NCBI GenBank assembly: GCA_018715885.1
Contig: DVKT01000014.1
Coordinates: 1 to 12,857 of the forward strand
Length of the DNA: 12,857 bases
Direction: 5' to 3'
Origin: Caccoplasma intestinavium
Lineage (GTDB): Bacteria > Bacteroidota > Bacteroidia > Bacteroidales > UBA11471
Below are positions 5,632 to 12,857 of this stretch, one piece after another. Below the pieces are notes generated by a model. That model was given only the letters and a program-made list of their open reading frames with translations, did not search any database and was not told where the DNA came from. Every line of letters starts with the position of its first letter. Position 1 is the stretch's first letter. Both the position numbers and the translations under genes were made by a program.

Positions 5632-5903
5632 TTGGCATTTAGTTTAGTATAGAGTTTCCCATCCTATTCCCTTATATTAATTATTGTTTGATAGGTGGTT
5701 GCTGTTTGTGGATATACGATAAATTTTTGATTCCTCATGACATAGTCACCACTAAGAATCAGATACGGATTTTATGTTAATAGTATCCAAATGCCCCCCT
5801 CCAATAATTATTTTCACTGAAAAAGTCTCTATTATTTCATCTTTATGTCGCAATTTTTTTCATATCTTTATGAAAAATTTATTTGATAGAAATGATTGTA
5901 TAT
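5632..5903 (+). promoter_or_regulatory. AT-rich leader and operator of the restriction-modification operon
   Basis: No gene is visible here. The stretch ends with a perfect inverted repeat TTTTTCATA-TCTT-TATGAAAAA at 5856-5877, which fits a dimer operator for the XRE protein encoded right behind it. A near-consensus -7 box TTTATTTG follows at 5878-5885, 18 bases before the chosen start. The remaining part, 5632-5850, shows no repeats, RNA gene or protein I can identify. Regulation by the neighbouring XRE protein is inferred from position and symmetry. Confidence 0.5.
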
Positions 5904-6095
5904 ATGAATCGGATAAAAGAGGTCCTTGAAGAAAAAGGGATTAAACAGACTTGGCTTGCCGAAAAACTCGGCAAGAGTTTTAGTATTGTAAATGCGTATG
6001 TCTGTAATCGCCGCCAGCCAAGTCTCGAACAACTTTTCGAGATAGCCCGCATTCTTCAAGTTGATCCTAAAGATTTAATAGATAGCAAAAATTAA
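5904..6095 (+). CDS. Small XRE-family regulator (controller-like) of the restriction-modification operon
   Basis: The protein has 63 residues from ATG 5904 (MNRIKEVLEEKGIKQTWLAE). It is a single helix-turn-helix domain: EKGIKQTWLAEKLGKSF holds helices 1-3, SIVNAYVCNRRQPSLEQLFE completes the recognition helix and the next helix, and IARILQVDPKDLID ends the domain. In-frame TTG 5883 and ATG 5892 also exist, but 5904 matches the start of relatives, including the broken regulator at 3741. It precedes the nuclease-methylase gene by 12 bases. Small XRE proteins in this position often time expression of restriction and modification (C-protein logic); here that role is inferred from position and from the palindrome ahead of it. 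No mutation is seen, in contrast to the relative at 3741. Confidence 0.88.
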   Translation: MNRIKEVLEEKGIKQTWLAEKLGKSFSIVNAYVCNRRQPSLEQLFEIARILQVDPKDLIDSKN

Positions 6096-6107
6096 ATATC
6101 ATAGTAT

Positions 6108-8114
6108 ATGGCTAAGACACAAGACGAAATAAACGAATTACTGGTTTCAGATCTTTTTCAAAAAGGGATCAGAGATAAGTATATTATTATCAATGAAAGT
6201 AACGCAGTAATTCGTTATAATTGTAAAAATCAGACGAAACGCCGCTTGCAAAATCCCGAGGAATTTGTTCAAGCAGAAACATATCTGAAATTAATCTACG
6301 ATTACGACTACCCAGCCTCAAATATCTCGGTTAACGAATCTGTCCAGATTGGTTCAGAAACTCGAGAAGCGGATATACTCGTGTATAACGACTCTCATAG
6401 CAAAATTCTAATCGTTGTAGAATGCAAGGAGGAGAATATTAATGAGCGACAATTTCAGGTTGCCGTAGATCAGGCGTATAGCTATGCCCATGCATCAGCT
6501 GCTCGATATGTTTGGGTCACATCTGGGATCAAAGATGAGTATTATGAAATAACAAATATCTCTCCCGTTTCCCGTATTAGCATCAGTGATATTCCCAAAA
6601 GAGATGGAGAAGTTAAACGTTTCAAATATGTCAAGGGTGTAATCGAGCCCCCTCAAGGAACGCAAAGTGAATTGATCCAAAAGTTTAAATCAGCTCATGA
6701 TGCATTGTGGGGAGGTGGAGCATTGGCGCCAACTACGGCTTTTGACGAGTTGGATAAACTCATCTTTTGTAAGATATGGGACGAACGTTGGCGTGATAAC
6801 GATCCGAAAAGTAAAGGGCGACCGTATAACTTTCAGATAATACATTATCCCGAGGATCCTCAAAACAACAAAGCAAAAGTCGAGCTTGAAGCTCGTATAC
6901 GCGATCTTTACGAGCATGGACGAAAGAAAGACCCCGAAGTGTTCAAGGATGATATTAAACTGGACAAGCATAAAATTTACACCGTTGTTCAATATCTTCA
7001 GGATATAAATCTCTCCAAAACAGACCTCGATGCCAAAGGTTTGGCATTCCAGAGTTTTATAGGTGAATTTTTCCGCGGTGATTTCGGCCAGTTTTTTACG
7101 CCTAAGCCTATTGTTGAGTTTATTGTATCAGCCATCGGTGTTAATAAAGACTGGAAGATACTCGATACGTCATGTGGAAGCGGAGGATTCCTGTTGCATG
7201 CATTAAAAGCAGTGCGAGATGACGCTAATGAAATTTTTAGTGATGAAATAGGCAGCGCCTCATGGCGAGATTATTGGCATGTATTTGCCGAGAAGCATTT
7301 GTTCGGTATTGAAATCAATGAGCAAATTTCGCGCGTAGCGAAGATGAACATGATTATTCATGACGATGGTCATACCAACATCATCACCAATGATGGCTTG
7401 AAAAATAACCGTATTTTGGAAATTGAGAATCGCAATCTCAATTTCCAGGATGGGACTTTCGATCTGATAATGACTAATCCCCCCTTCGGTTCGACGATAA
7501 AAGCAGATGAGGTCGGATATTACAAGGAGTATGAACTGTTCGAGAAAAATCTTGGGTTTACGGAGACTAAGGATCGAATCGCTGACGATAACAACAAGAA
7601 CAAGTGGCGGGCCTCGCAAAGTACCGAAGTTCTGTTTTTGGAACGATGCTATAAATATTTGAACGAGGAGAACGGCTATCTTGCGATTGTTGTTCCAGAC
7701 GGAATCTTGACCAATTCGTCGAGCCAATACGTGCGAGACTGGTTGATTGAAAAGTTCCGAATCTTGGCTGTCGTATCATTGCCGCAACACACCTTTGCCC
7801 ATGTCAAGGCCGGAGTAAAATCATCTGTTCTCTTCTTGAAAAAACATCCCGAAAGACTGACTCAACAGTTTGAGCGGACATTAAGTGATGTTAAGGCTCT
7901 TGTTCGCGAAGAAAAAGGGCGGGATAAGGAACAACGGGCAGAGCGGATGCTTGAATTATATAAAGAACGCATCTTTAAGTATTCCGATAACTATGAGGTA
8001 TTAATGGTAGAAGTTAATAATATAGGATATGACGCTACCGGGAAAAAGATAGCTGGAACAGAACTTCCTGAGGTTGCTTCTAAGATTTATCAATTTATTC
8101 TGAACGCCAAATAA
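6108..8114 (+). CDS. Restriction-modification fusion: PD-(D/E)xK nuclease plus N6-adenine methylase (Type IIG/BcgI-like)
   Basis: The protein has 668 residues. The N-terminus (about 10-180) is a Type I HsdR-N-like (HSDR_N_2) nuclease domain with EADILVY (D89) and VVECKEE (E105, K107), which together give the PD-(D/E)xK centre. A linker (about 190-310) leads to a HsdM-type N6 adenine methylase: GQFFTPKPIVEFIV (327-340), SAM motif I ILDTSCGSGGF (351-361), catalytic motif IV TNPPF (456-460), then STEVLFLERCYKYL and GYLAIVVPDGIL. No helicase or translocase domain is present here or nearby, so this is not a classical Type I system. Cutting and modifying by one chain with a separate specificity subunit is the BcgI-like Type IIG arrangement. 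The stop is one base from the start of the specificity gene, so the two are probably translationally coupled. All key residues are present. Confidence 0.93.
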   Translation: MAKTQDEINELLVSDLFQKGIRDKYIIINESNAVIRYNCKNQTKRRLQNPEEFVQAETYLKLIYDYDYPASNISVNESVQIGSETREADILVYNDSHSKILIVVECKEENINERQFQVAVDQAYSYAHASAARYVWVTSGIKDEYYEITNISPVSRISISDIPKRDGEVKRFKYVKGVIEPPQGTQSELIQKFKSAHDALWGGGALAPTTAFDELDKLIFCKIWDERWRDNDPKSKGRPYNFQIIHYPEDPQNNKAKVELEARIRDLYEHGRKKDPEVFKDDIKLDKHKIYTVVQYLQDINLSKTDLDAKGLAFQSFIGEFFRGDFGQFFTPKPIVEFIVSAIGVNKDWKILDTSCGSGGFLLHALKAVRDDANEIFSDEIGSASWRDYWHVFAEKHLFGIEINEQISRVAKMNMIIHDDGHTNIITNDGLKNNRILEIENRNLNFQDGTFDLIMTNPPFGSTIKADEVGYYKEYELFEKNLGFTETKDRIADDNNKNKWRASQSTEVLFLERCYKYLNEENGYLAIVVPDGILTNSSSQYVRDWLIEKFRILAVVSLPQHTFAHVKAGVKSSVLFLKKHPERLTQQFERTLSDVKALVREEKGRDKEQRAERMLELYKERIFKYSDNYEVLMVEVNNIGYDATGKKIAGTELPEVASKIYQFILNAK

Positions 8115-8115
8115 A

Positions 8116-9483
8116 ATGAATTTATACAATATCCATATTAAGGAAATACTTGGTAACAGATACGATTTTTCATACGTATTGTATAAATACAATACGCTCA
8201 ATTTTCATTATCCAACGATTGCTTTATCTCGATTATTAAAATCTAAACCTCAATATGGTGCCGCTGAGGCTGGTGTCATCCGGGAAAGTTTAGACGCAGC
8301 CAGATATATTCGAATTACGGATATAACTGAAAATGGCGAATTATCAGATGATATAGGAGTTACAGCGAAGACTATTAATGGTAAATATATTCTTAATAAT
8401 AATGATATTCTCATAGCGAGAAGTGGCAATACTGTTGGAAAATCATATCTCCACAAATCAGATCGAATTAGTTATCCCTGCTTTTTTGCGGGATATATGA
8501 TTCGTTTTATTGTAGATGAAGAAAGGATAAATCCAGATTATTTTTTCATATATACCCGGTTGACTATATTTAAAGATTGGGTCAAAGCTACACAACGAAG
8601 TACTGGACAACCAAATATAAACGCAGAAGAATACAGCGGATTACAAATCCCCCTTCCTCCAATAGGAATCCAACAAAAAATAGTTGATATCTATACAACA
8701 GCTCAAAATGCGAAATTGCAAAAGGATAAAGAGTCAAAAGAATTATTAGAAAGTATTGACGACTATTTGTTGGAGGCTTTATCTATTAATCCATCACAAG
8801 AGGTTTCATCGGAATCTGTATTTACAAAAAAAATATCAGAAATGATCGGAAATAGATTGGATGTCTCTTTTTACAAAGATCGTTTTGAAATGATTTCGGG
8901 AATATATCCCAATAAGAGATTATTTTCTATCGTCGATATTGATCCGACGATTCGCTTTACAGAATTGGCAGACGATACGCCGATCTCATTTATCCCGATG
9001 GAATGTATTGATGACACGTTTGGAGAGGTTAAGGAACAGCGAGAAACTACGATTGCAAAAACTAAGGGATATACAAAGTTCGAAGAGAATGATTTGCTGT
9101 GGGCCAAGATTACACCTTGTATGCAGAATGGGAAATCGGCCATAGCAAGAAATTTAACCAATGGCGTTGGATGTGGTTCCACGGAATATTATGTGATCCG
9201 ACCTAAAACAGACGATTTGATAATTGACTATGTATATCTCGTATTACGACATCATGCGGTCTTAAAGGCTGCTCAAAATTCATTCGGAGGATCTGCCGGA
9301 CAACAGCGTGTATCCAGTCAATATGTGAAATCCATTGTTATTCCACATCCTCCAATTGATGTTCAGAAATCCATTATAGCGACCGTAATACAAATAAAAG
9401 AACGAGCCAAGCAACTGCAAAGTGAAGGTTCAAAAGTTTTGGCGGAAGCAAAAGCGACGATAGAAAAAATGATATTAGGATGA
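8116..9483 (+). CDS. hsdS: Specificity subunit of the restriction-modification system (two TRDs)
   Basis: The protein has 455 residues with the internal duplication of HsdS proteins. Target recognition domain 1 covers about 28-185 (YIRITDITENGEL, NNNDILIARSGNTVGKS, ending ATQRSTGQPNINAEEYSGLQ and IPLPP), followed by a spacer helix with QQKIVDIYTTAQNAKLQKDK. Target recognition domain 2 covers about 240-413 (FIPMECIDD, NDLLWAKITPCMQNGKSAI, GSAGQQRVSSQYVKSIVIPH), followed by the second spacer helix to the C-terminus. Each recognition domain would read one half of a split target, with the distance set by the helices; the target itself cannot be read from sequence. It starts one base after the methylase-nuclease stop. 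Full length and no frameshift suggest an active system. The first 25 residues before TRD1 are lower in similarity to the family. Confidence 0.92.
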   Translation: MNLYNIHIKEILGNRYDFSYVLYKYNTLNFHYPTIALSRLLKSKPQYGAAEAGVIRESLDAARYIRITDITENGELSDDIGVTAKTINGKYILNNNDILIARSGNTVGKSYLHKSDRISYPCFFAGYMIRFIVDEERINPDYFFIYTRLTIFKDWVKATQRSTGQPNINAEEYSGLQIPLPPIGIQQKIVDIYTTAQNAKLQKDKESKELLESIDDYLLEALSINPSQEVSSESVFTKKISEMIGNRLDVSFYKDRFEMISGIYPNKRLFSIVDIDPTIRFTELADDTPISFIPMECIDDTFGEVKEQRETTIAKTKGYTKFEENDLLWAKITPCMQNGKSAIARNLTNGVGCGSTEYYVIRPKTDDLIIDYVYLVLRHHAVLKAAQNSFGGSAGQQRVSSQYVKSIVIPHPPIDVQKSIIATVIQIKERAKQLQSEGSKVLAEAKATIEKMILG

Positions 9484-9524
9484 TGAAGGCATTTTACGGA
9501 ATTAGTATAAAATAAGCATGTGGC

Positions 9525-11336
9525 ATGGCAAAATTAGAAGGAATCATATATAAGACATTTGATCACTATGTAGTATTAAGAGGATTTGCGGCAATAAAAG
9601 ATTTAGCCCAAATATCACACAGGCCTAAATCTTACCAGCGAAACGCAGACAAAGAGCACAAAAAAAGTATCATTCAGTTTTTGGCATCTGGTGAGTATAA
9701 ATATTTTCCAGAGATAACATTAGCCTGTCGTGTTGCAAATTATACCGAGTTCGCTAAAAATATTGGTATAGACAACGCAGTAGATCGGGATGATGCTCAA
9801 TTTGTTCCCGGATTGAAAGTTTTAAGCGAACGACTTCCATATGAAGGATATAGGGCTCGTCATGCTAGTTTGACAAAAAATGCGAATGACGAACTTGTTA
9901 GAGTAGACGGGAATCACCGCCTTGAAATATTTGATGAAAATAATGAGGCTCTCTGGGATGAAGCAAAAGCGGACAAACTTGAACTTGAAAAATTAATAGT
10001 TCCTTTTACTGTTATATTTTCGGAAAAAGAATTCGGAGATAAGTTTGAAGCCGGTATATTCCACAATATCAACTTTAAACAACTTCCATTACGACAAGAA
10101 GCGAGCCTGAGAATTATTCATGATATTGGCGCTTTTGATAATAAAGAATCATTAGGAAAGGAATATCCATTAGCGTTAGATTTAATAGAAGTCGTTAAGA
10201 CTGGACAATTTAATGCGATCCCATGGTTATCGGTTGTAGATGATATTTCAAAATCCTATTATAGGACAACCTGTTTGTCTATTGCAAGGTTACTCATCTC
10301 TCAAAAGGAAACTCTTTATCTACAAAGGAAAGAATGTGTACTTGATTTAAAGAAAACGAGAAGGGATATTTCCAGCATTCAAAATGAAATGAATATCATA
10401 GAGGAGACTGTCAAGGCAAAGTTCGATGAAATTCAGGAGCTCGAATTGAACCAAACGGGCTTTGAAGAGATGGTCACATATAAAAAACTTAAATTAGAGA
10501 TAAGCCAAATCCAAGAGCAATTAAAGTTAGAACAAAATAACCACATTAGCTTAGAGTACAAAATAGCCCATTTAGAATATAAGGCAACTAATCTTCGACG
10601 TTATCTAAAAAGTTGTGAGAACTCATCTATAATATCAGAAGCACTTACACTCTTAGTAGGAGTATATAGATCATTTAGTCAAGAAGCTCATGGAAACATT
10701 GCATTTTTATGTGCTCTTGTGTATTATGCGATTTTAGATAAGATGCAAATGCAGTCATTTATCGATTGGGCAGAACGCAATGGTATAAATAAAATAATAG
10801 AGCCTGATGATTTGTCCAAAGATTCTGCTGTCAATCTTATCATGATGTTTGAACAAATATATCAAGCGAAGAAAAATGAAATCTTTATATCTATGCAATT
10901 CGGAGATTCTCAGAGTGAATTAATATATGAAAAAATAACACGAGCTATAGAAAGATTCAATGAAAAGCATAAGAGTATTCGTCTAAATGCGACTCCCATT
11001 CGTATTGATAGGACCGTCGAATCAAGTACCTTTTCAATACAAGATCGCATATTGGAGGCTATAAAATCATGCAGTTTAATCATCGCAGATTTGAGTAGTT
11101 CTAATATCAATGTTTATCATGAAATTGGTTATGCTATGGGAGTTGCGGAATCTCATAATATGATTCCTAATATGATATTACTGTATAAAGAAGATACAAA
11201 CCATAATAAAGAGAAAAAAGATATTGATAAATTCGTAGGGTTTAACTTGAGAAATTTATCTCAGTTGCGATTTAAAGATTACAAACAACTTGTAGATGGC
11301 TTAGTTGATAGATTAGAAAAACATTATGGTGTATAA
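9525..11336 (+). CDS. DGQHR/DndB-like protein fused through a coiled coil to a TIR/deoxyribosyltransferase-like domain
   Basis: The protein has 603 residues. The N-terminal part (about 1-260) resembles DGQHR-domain proteins, relatives of DndB and DpdB: SYQRNADKEHKKSIIQFL (36-53), DELVRVDGNHRLEIFDE (122-138, with DGNHR in place of DGQHR) and FHNINFKQLPLR (179-190). Residues about 260-365 are strongly helical and charged and should form a coiled coil. The C-terminal domain (about 448-600) reads KNEIFISMQFG, ILEAIKSCSLIIADLSSSN (509-527) and INVYHEIGYAMGVAESHN (528-545). It has the IADLSxxNxNVYxEIGYAxG signature of the nucleoside 2-deoxyribosyltransferase/TIR-like fold, with E533 as candidate catalytic residue. 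The expected activity is cleavage of the glycosidic bond of NAD or a nucleotide, which is inference. The gene lies 41 bases behind hsdS and two bases ahead of the GIY-YIG gene, in an operon with both. Confidence 0.75.
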   Translation: MAKLEGIIYKTFDHYVVLRGFAAIKDLAQISHRPKSYQRNADKEHKKSIIQFLASGEYKYFPEITLACRVANYTEFAKNIGIDNAVDRDDAQFVPGLKVLSERLPYEGYRARHASLTKNANDELVRVDGNHRLEIFDENNEALWDEAKADKLELEKLIVPFTVIFSEKEFGDKFEAGIFHNINFKQLPLRQEASLRIIHDIGAFDNKESLGKEYPLALDLIEVVKTGQFNAIPWLSVVDDISKSYYRTTCLSIARLLISQKETLYLQRKECVLDLKKTRRDISSIQNEMNIIEETVKAKFDEIQELELNQTGFEEMVTYKKLKLEISQIQEQLKLEQNNHISLEYKIAHLEYKATNLRRYLKSCENSSIISEALTLLVGVYRSFSQEAHGNIAFLCALVYYAILDKMQMQSFIDWAERNGINKIIEPDDLSKDSAVNLIMMFEQIYQAKKNEIFISMQFGDSQSELIYEKITRAIERFNEKHKSIRLNATPIRIDRTVESSTFSIQDRILEAIKSCSLIIADLSSSNINVYHEIGYAMGVAESHNMIPNMILLYKEDTNHNKEKKDIDKFVGFNLRNLSQLRFKDYKQLVDGLVDRLEKHYGV

Positions 11337-11338
11337 TT

Positions 11339-12166
11339 ATGGGAAAAACAGTAACAACATATCTTATAGATGGAGATCCGCAAGGAATCCAGTATGCATT
11401 TATAAGTAATAAGATTTGCCAGATGTTTGTGATTCCTCGTTCAAATTTGGCCTATTTGAACGAACAGGAGAAACTACATAAACCTGCGTTTTATATCTTG
11501 ATCGGAGAAGATGAGTCGACTAAGCCTCAGGCTTATATCGGAGAAACGGAAAACTTCAGAGAGCGAGTGAAAGACCATGACAATAAAAAGTTGTTTTGGC
11601 AAAAGGCACTCATATTCGTATCAAAGGATGCTGATTTAACAAAAGCTGATGTGCAATATTTGGAGCATAAGGCGATTGTCTCTGCGAAAAAAGCGAATAC
11701 TTTCGTGTTGAGCGATAACGAGCAAGTTCCTAAAGCGCCTAATTTGCCTGAGTATCGGTTGGATACAATAGATGAGTTTTTCGAGGATGTGAAATTTTTG
11801 GCGTCTTTTATAGGTTGTAATATTTTCAATTTGGCTAAACCCAAAGTTGAACACTTATTTTATACTAAAGGAAGAGGTTGTGATGCAACGGGCTTTTACA
11901 ATTCTGACGGATTTACCGTGCTAAAAGGGAGTGTAATTGTTCCAAAAATGGGACCTTCGTTTAAGTGGAAGGAGAAGCGCGAAAAGATGTTGCGTGAATA
12001 TACTATGTTCAAAGGCGCTAAATTGATAATGACCTCTGATAAAACTTTTTCAAGTCCCAGTACTGCTGCCGATTTCTGTATCGGAAGCAGCAATAACGGT
12101 TGGCTTGTTTGGAAAGATAAGGATGGAAATACATTAGATTCCGTCTATCGGAAACAATTGGAATAA
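11339..12166 (+). CDS. GIY-YIG nuclease-family protein with C-terminal DUF4357
   Basis: The protein has 275 residues. The GIY-YIG core covers about 49-130: FYILIGE (51-57) replaces the GIY strand, AYIGETENFRERVKDHD (65-81) carries the YIG strand and the catalytic arginine region (R74/R76), and VQYLEHKAI (105-113) gives the metal-binding glutamate E109. Residues 165-200 (HLFYTKGRGCDATGFY, DGFTVLKGS) and 235-268 (TFSSPSTAADFCIGSSNNGW, LVWKDKDGNTL) form the DUF4357-type C-terminus usual in this group. Such proteins are frequent beside restriction-modification genes, where they may cut particular DNA or modified DNA; their role is not settled. It starts two bases after the preceding stop, so it is co-translated with the DGQHR-fusion gene. 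No damage is seen. Confidence 0.9.
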   Translation: MGKTVTTYLIDGDPQGIQYAFISNKICQMFVIPRSNLAYLNEQEKLHKPAFYILIGEDESTKPQAYIGETENFRERVKDHDNKKLFWQKALIFVSKDADLTKADVQYLEHKAIVSAKKANTFVLSDNEQVPKAPNLPEYRLDTIDEFFEDVKFLASFIGCNIFNLAKPKVEHLFYTKGRGCDATGFYNSDGFTVLKGSVIVPKMGPSFKWKEKREKMLREYTMFKGAKLIMTSDKTFSSPSTAADFCIGSSNNGWLVWKDKDGNTLDSVYRKQLE

Positions 12167-12193
12167 TTGGTGACATCTGATATTGTAACGCTT

Positions 12194-12857
12194 ATGATAA
12201 ACTTTGATGAATATATTCGCCAAAGCGAGCCGCAAAAACGGGAAAAAGGTTATGCATGGCAGACCGCAATCGGATTACAGGCCGTCGATGGCTTGAAACC
12301 TTCTGACTACTTGATTGAGACCGCACGTAAAGATATTGAGGGCGAGATAACAATCGACGAAGCCGAACAACTTATTCGTAGCTATTATCAATCGAAAATA
12401 GCACATACGCCCGAAGATGCGGAAATACACGAAGCGGATATGGCATCAACCAACATCCGTCGACTTCTTACCGAGAAAACTTTTGCTTTTACACTTGTCG
12501 GACTGACATCAATTCATCGCCGGATTTTTGACGGGGTATTCAAATTTGCGGGACAAATCCGCGATTACAATATTACCAAAAAGGAATGGGTGCTGCGCGG
12601 TGATACGGTGCTGTATGTTTCCGCACCCGACCTTCGCAAAGCGATCGAATACGACTTGGAACAAGAACGCCAGTTCGACTATTCAAAAGTGGACAGGAAT
12701 GGATTGGTGAGCCACATCGCCCAATTCGTATCGGGATTATGGCAAATCCATACGTTCGGCGAGGGAAATACCCGGACGACTGCTGTGTTCACGATTCTCT
12801 ATCTACGTTCTATAGGGTTTGACGTAACAAACGACCTGTTCGCCAATCATTCGTGGT
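12194..12857 (+). CDS. Fic-domain protein with VbhA-like N-terminal segment (3' end outside the window)
   Basis: The visible part has 221 residues and runs off the window. The N-terminus (about 30-68) reads AVDGLKPSDYLIETARKDIE, GEITIDEAEQLIRSYY, which resembles the VbhA-type antitoxin helix that blocks Fic ATP binding in cis or trans; the serine/threonine to glutamate spacing of the inhibitory motif is not perfect here (ARKDIEG). The Fic core has IHRRIFDGVFKFAGQIRD (107-124), the target-binding flap VLRGDTVLYVSAPDLRKAIE, and the active site HTFGEGNTRTT (H186-T196). The catalytic histidine, glutamate, glycine-asparagine and first arginine are kept. The second arginine of the canonical AMPylation box HxFx(D/E)GN(G/K)RxxR is not present. 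The family transfers AMP or similar groups to proteins. It begins 28 bases behind the GIY-YIG gene on the same strand, but has higher GC than the operon, so membership in the operon is uncertain. Confidence 0.9.
   Translation, partial: MINFDEYIRQSEPQKREKGYAWQTAIGLQAVDGLKPSDYLIETARKDIEGEITIDEAEQLIRSYYQSKIAHTPEDAEIHEADMASTNIRRLLTEKTFAFTLVGLTSIHRRIFDGVFKFAGQIRDYNITKKEWVLRGDTVLYVSAPDLRKAIEYDLEQERQFDYSKVDRNGLVSHIAQFVSGLWQIHTFGEGNTRTTAVFTILYLRSIGFDVTNDLFANHSW

Noticed and set aside
7260..7779. Open frames on the minus strand inside the nuclease-methylase gene
   Set aside because: They are antisense shadows of conserved methylase motifs and have no domain or start signal.
9484..9524. Separate promoter ahead of the DGQHR-fusion gene
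   Set aside because: The 41-base gap has no clear TAnnTTTG box or repeats, so readthrough from the restriction genes is more likely.
1..12857. CRISPR arrays, tRNA or rRNA genes
   Set aside because: No regularly spaced direct repeats and no cloverleaf or rRNA-like stretch were noticed on either strand.

Overview
The window looks like an accessory island from a member of the Bacteroidales. The evidence is the conjugative-transposon gene content (tyrosine integrase, MobC/TraG-type coupling protein remnants, ORF6N and RhuM proteins), Bacteroidetes-style promoter -7 boxes of the TAnnTTTG type, and weak or absent Shine-Dalgarno sequences. Base composition is a mosaic: positions 1-1560 and 3950-5500 are fairly GC-rich, 5640-12170 is clearly AT-rich, and the Fic gene at the right edge is intermediate. 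This suggests several separate acquisitions.

Left part (1-5500) is a decaying mobile-element scrapyard. It holds the end of an integrase, an ORF6N regulator fused in frame to the tail of a MobC/TraG coupling protein (with a CAA-to-TAA type nonsense codon just after the junction), a HipB-like XRE regulator with a disturbed start and only the first codons of a hipA-like gene, and a terminator. An apparently intact SAM methyltransferase lies on the minus strand, beside a minus-strand rhuM remnant. A second, shorter mobC tail remnant follows, then an XRE regulator interrupted by TGA and an AlbA_2/Schlafen-type ATPase gene with two compensating frameshifts. Twice in this stretch the order is mobC tail, promoter, small XRE regulator, cargo gene.

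Right part (5591 to the window end) is an intact, co-directional defence-type operon. It starts after a strong terminator and a promoter region with a perfect inverted repeat. Genes in order are: a small XRE regulator; a restriction-modification fusion (PD-(D/E)xK nuclease domain plus N6-adenine methylase); a two-TRD specificity subunit; a 603-residue protein joining a DndB/DGQHR-like domain, a long coiled coil and a C-terminal NAD/nucleotide-acting TIR-like or deoxyribosyltransferase-like domain; a GIY-YIG nuclease with a DUF4357 tail; and a Fic protein with a VbhA-like N-terminal segment, cut by the window edge. Gaps between these genes range from 1 to 41 bases.

The first three genes make a self-contained Type IIG/BcgI-like restriction-modification system with its own regulator. 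The next gene joins a domain family known from DNA-modification systems to a likely nucleotide-depleting effector. Its position, directly behind the specificity gene and directly ahead of a nuclease, makes the five- or six-gene set a candidate composite anti-phage system. This is the most interesting part of the window.
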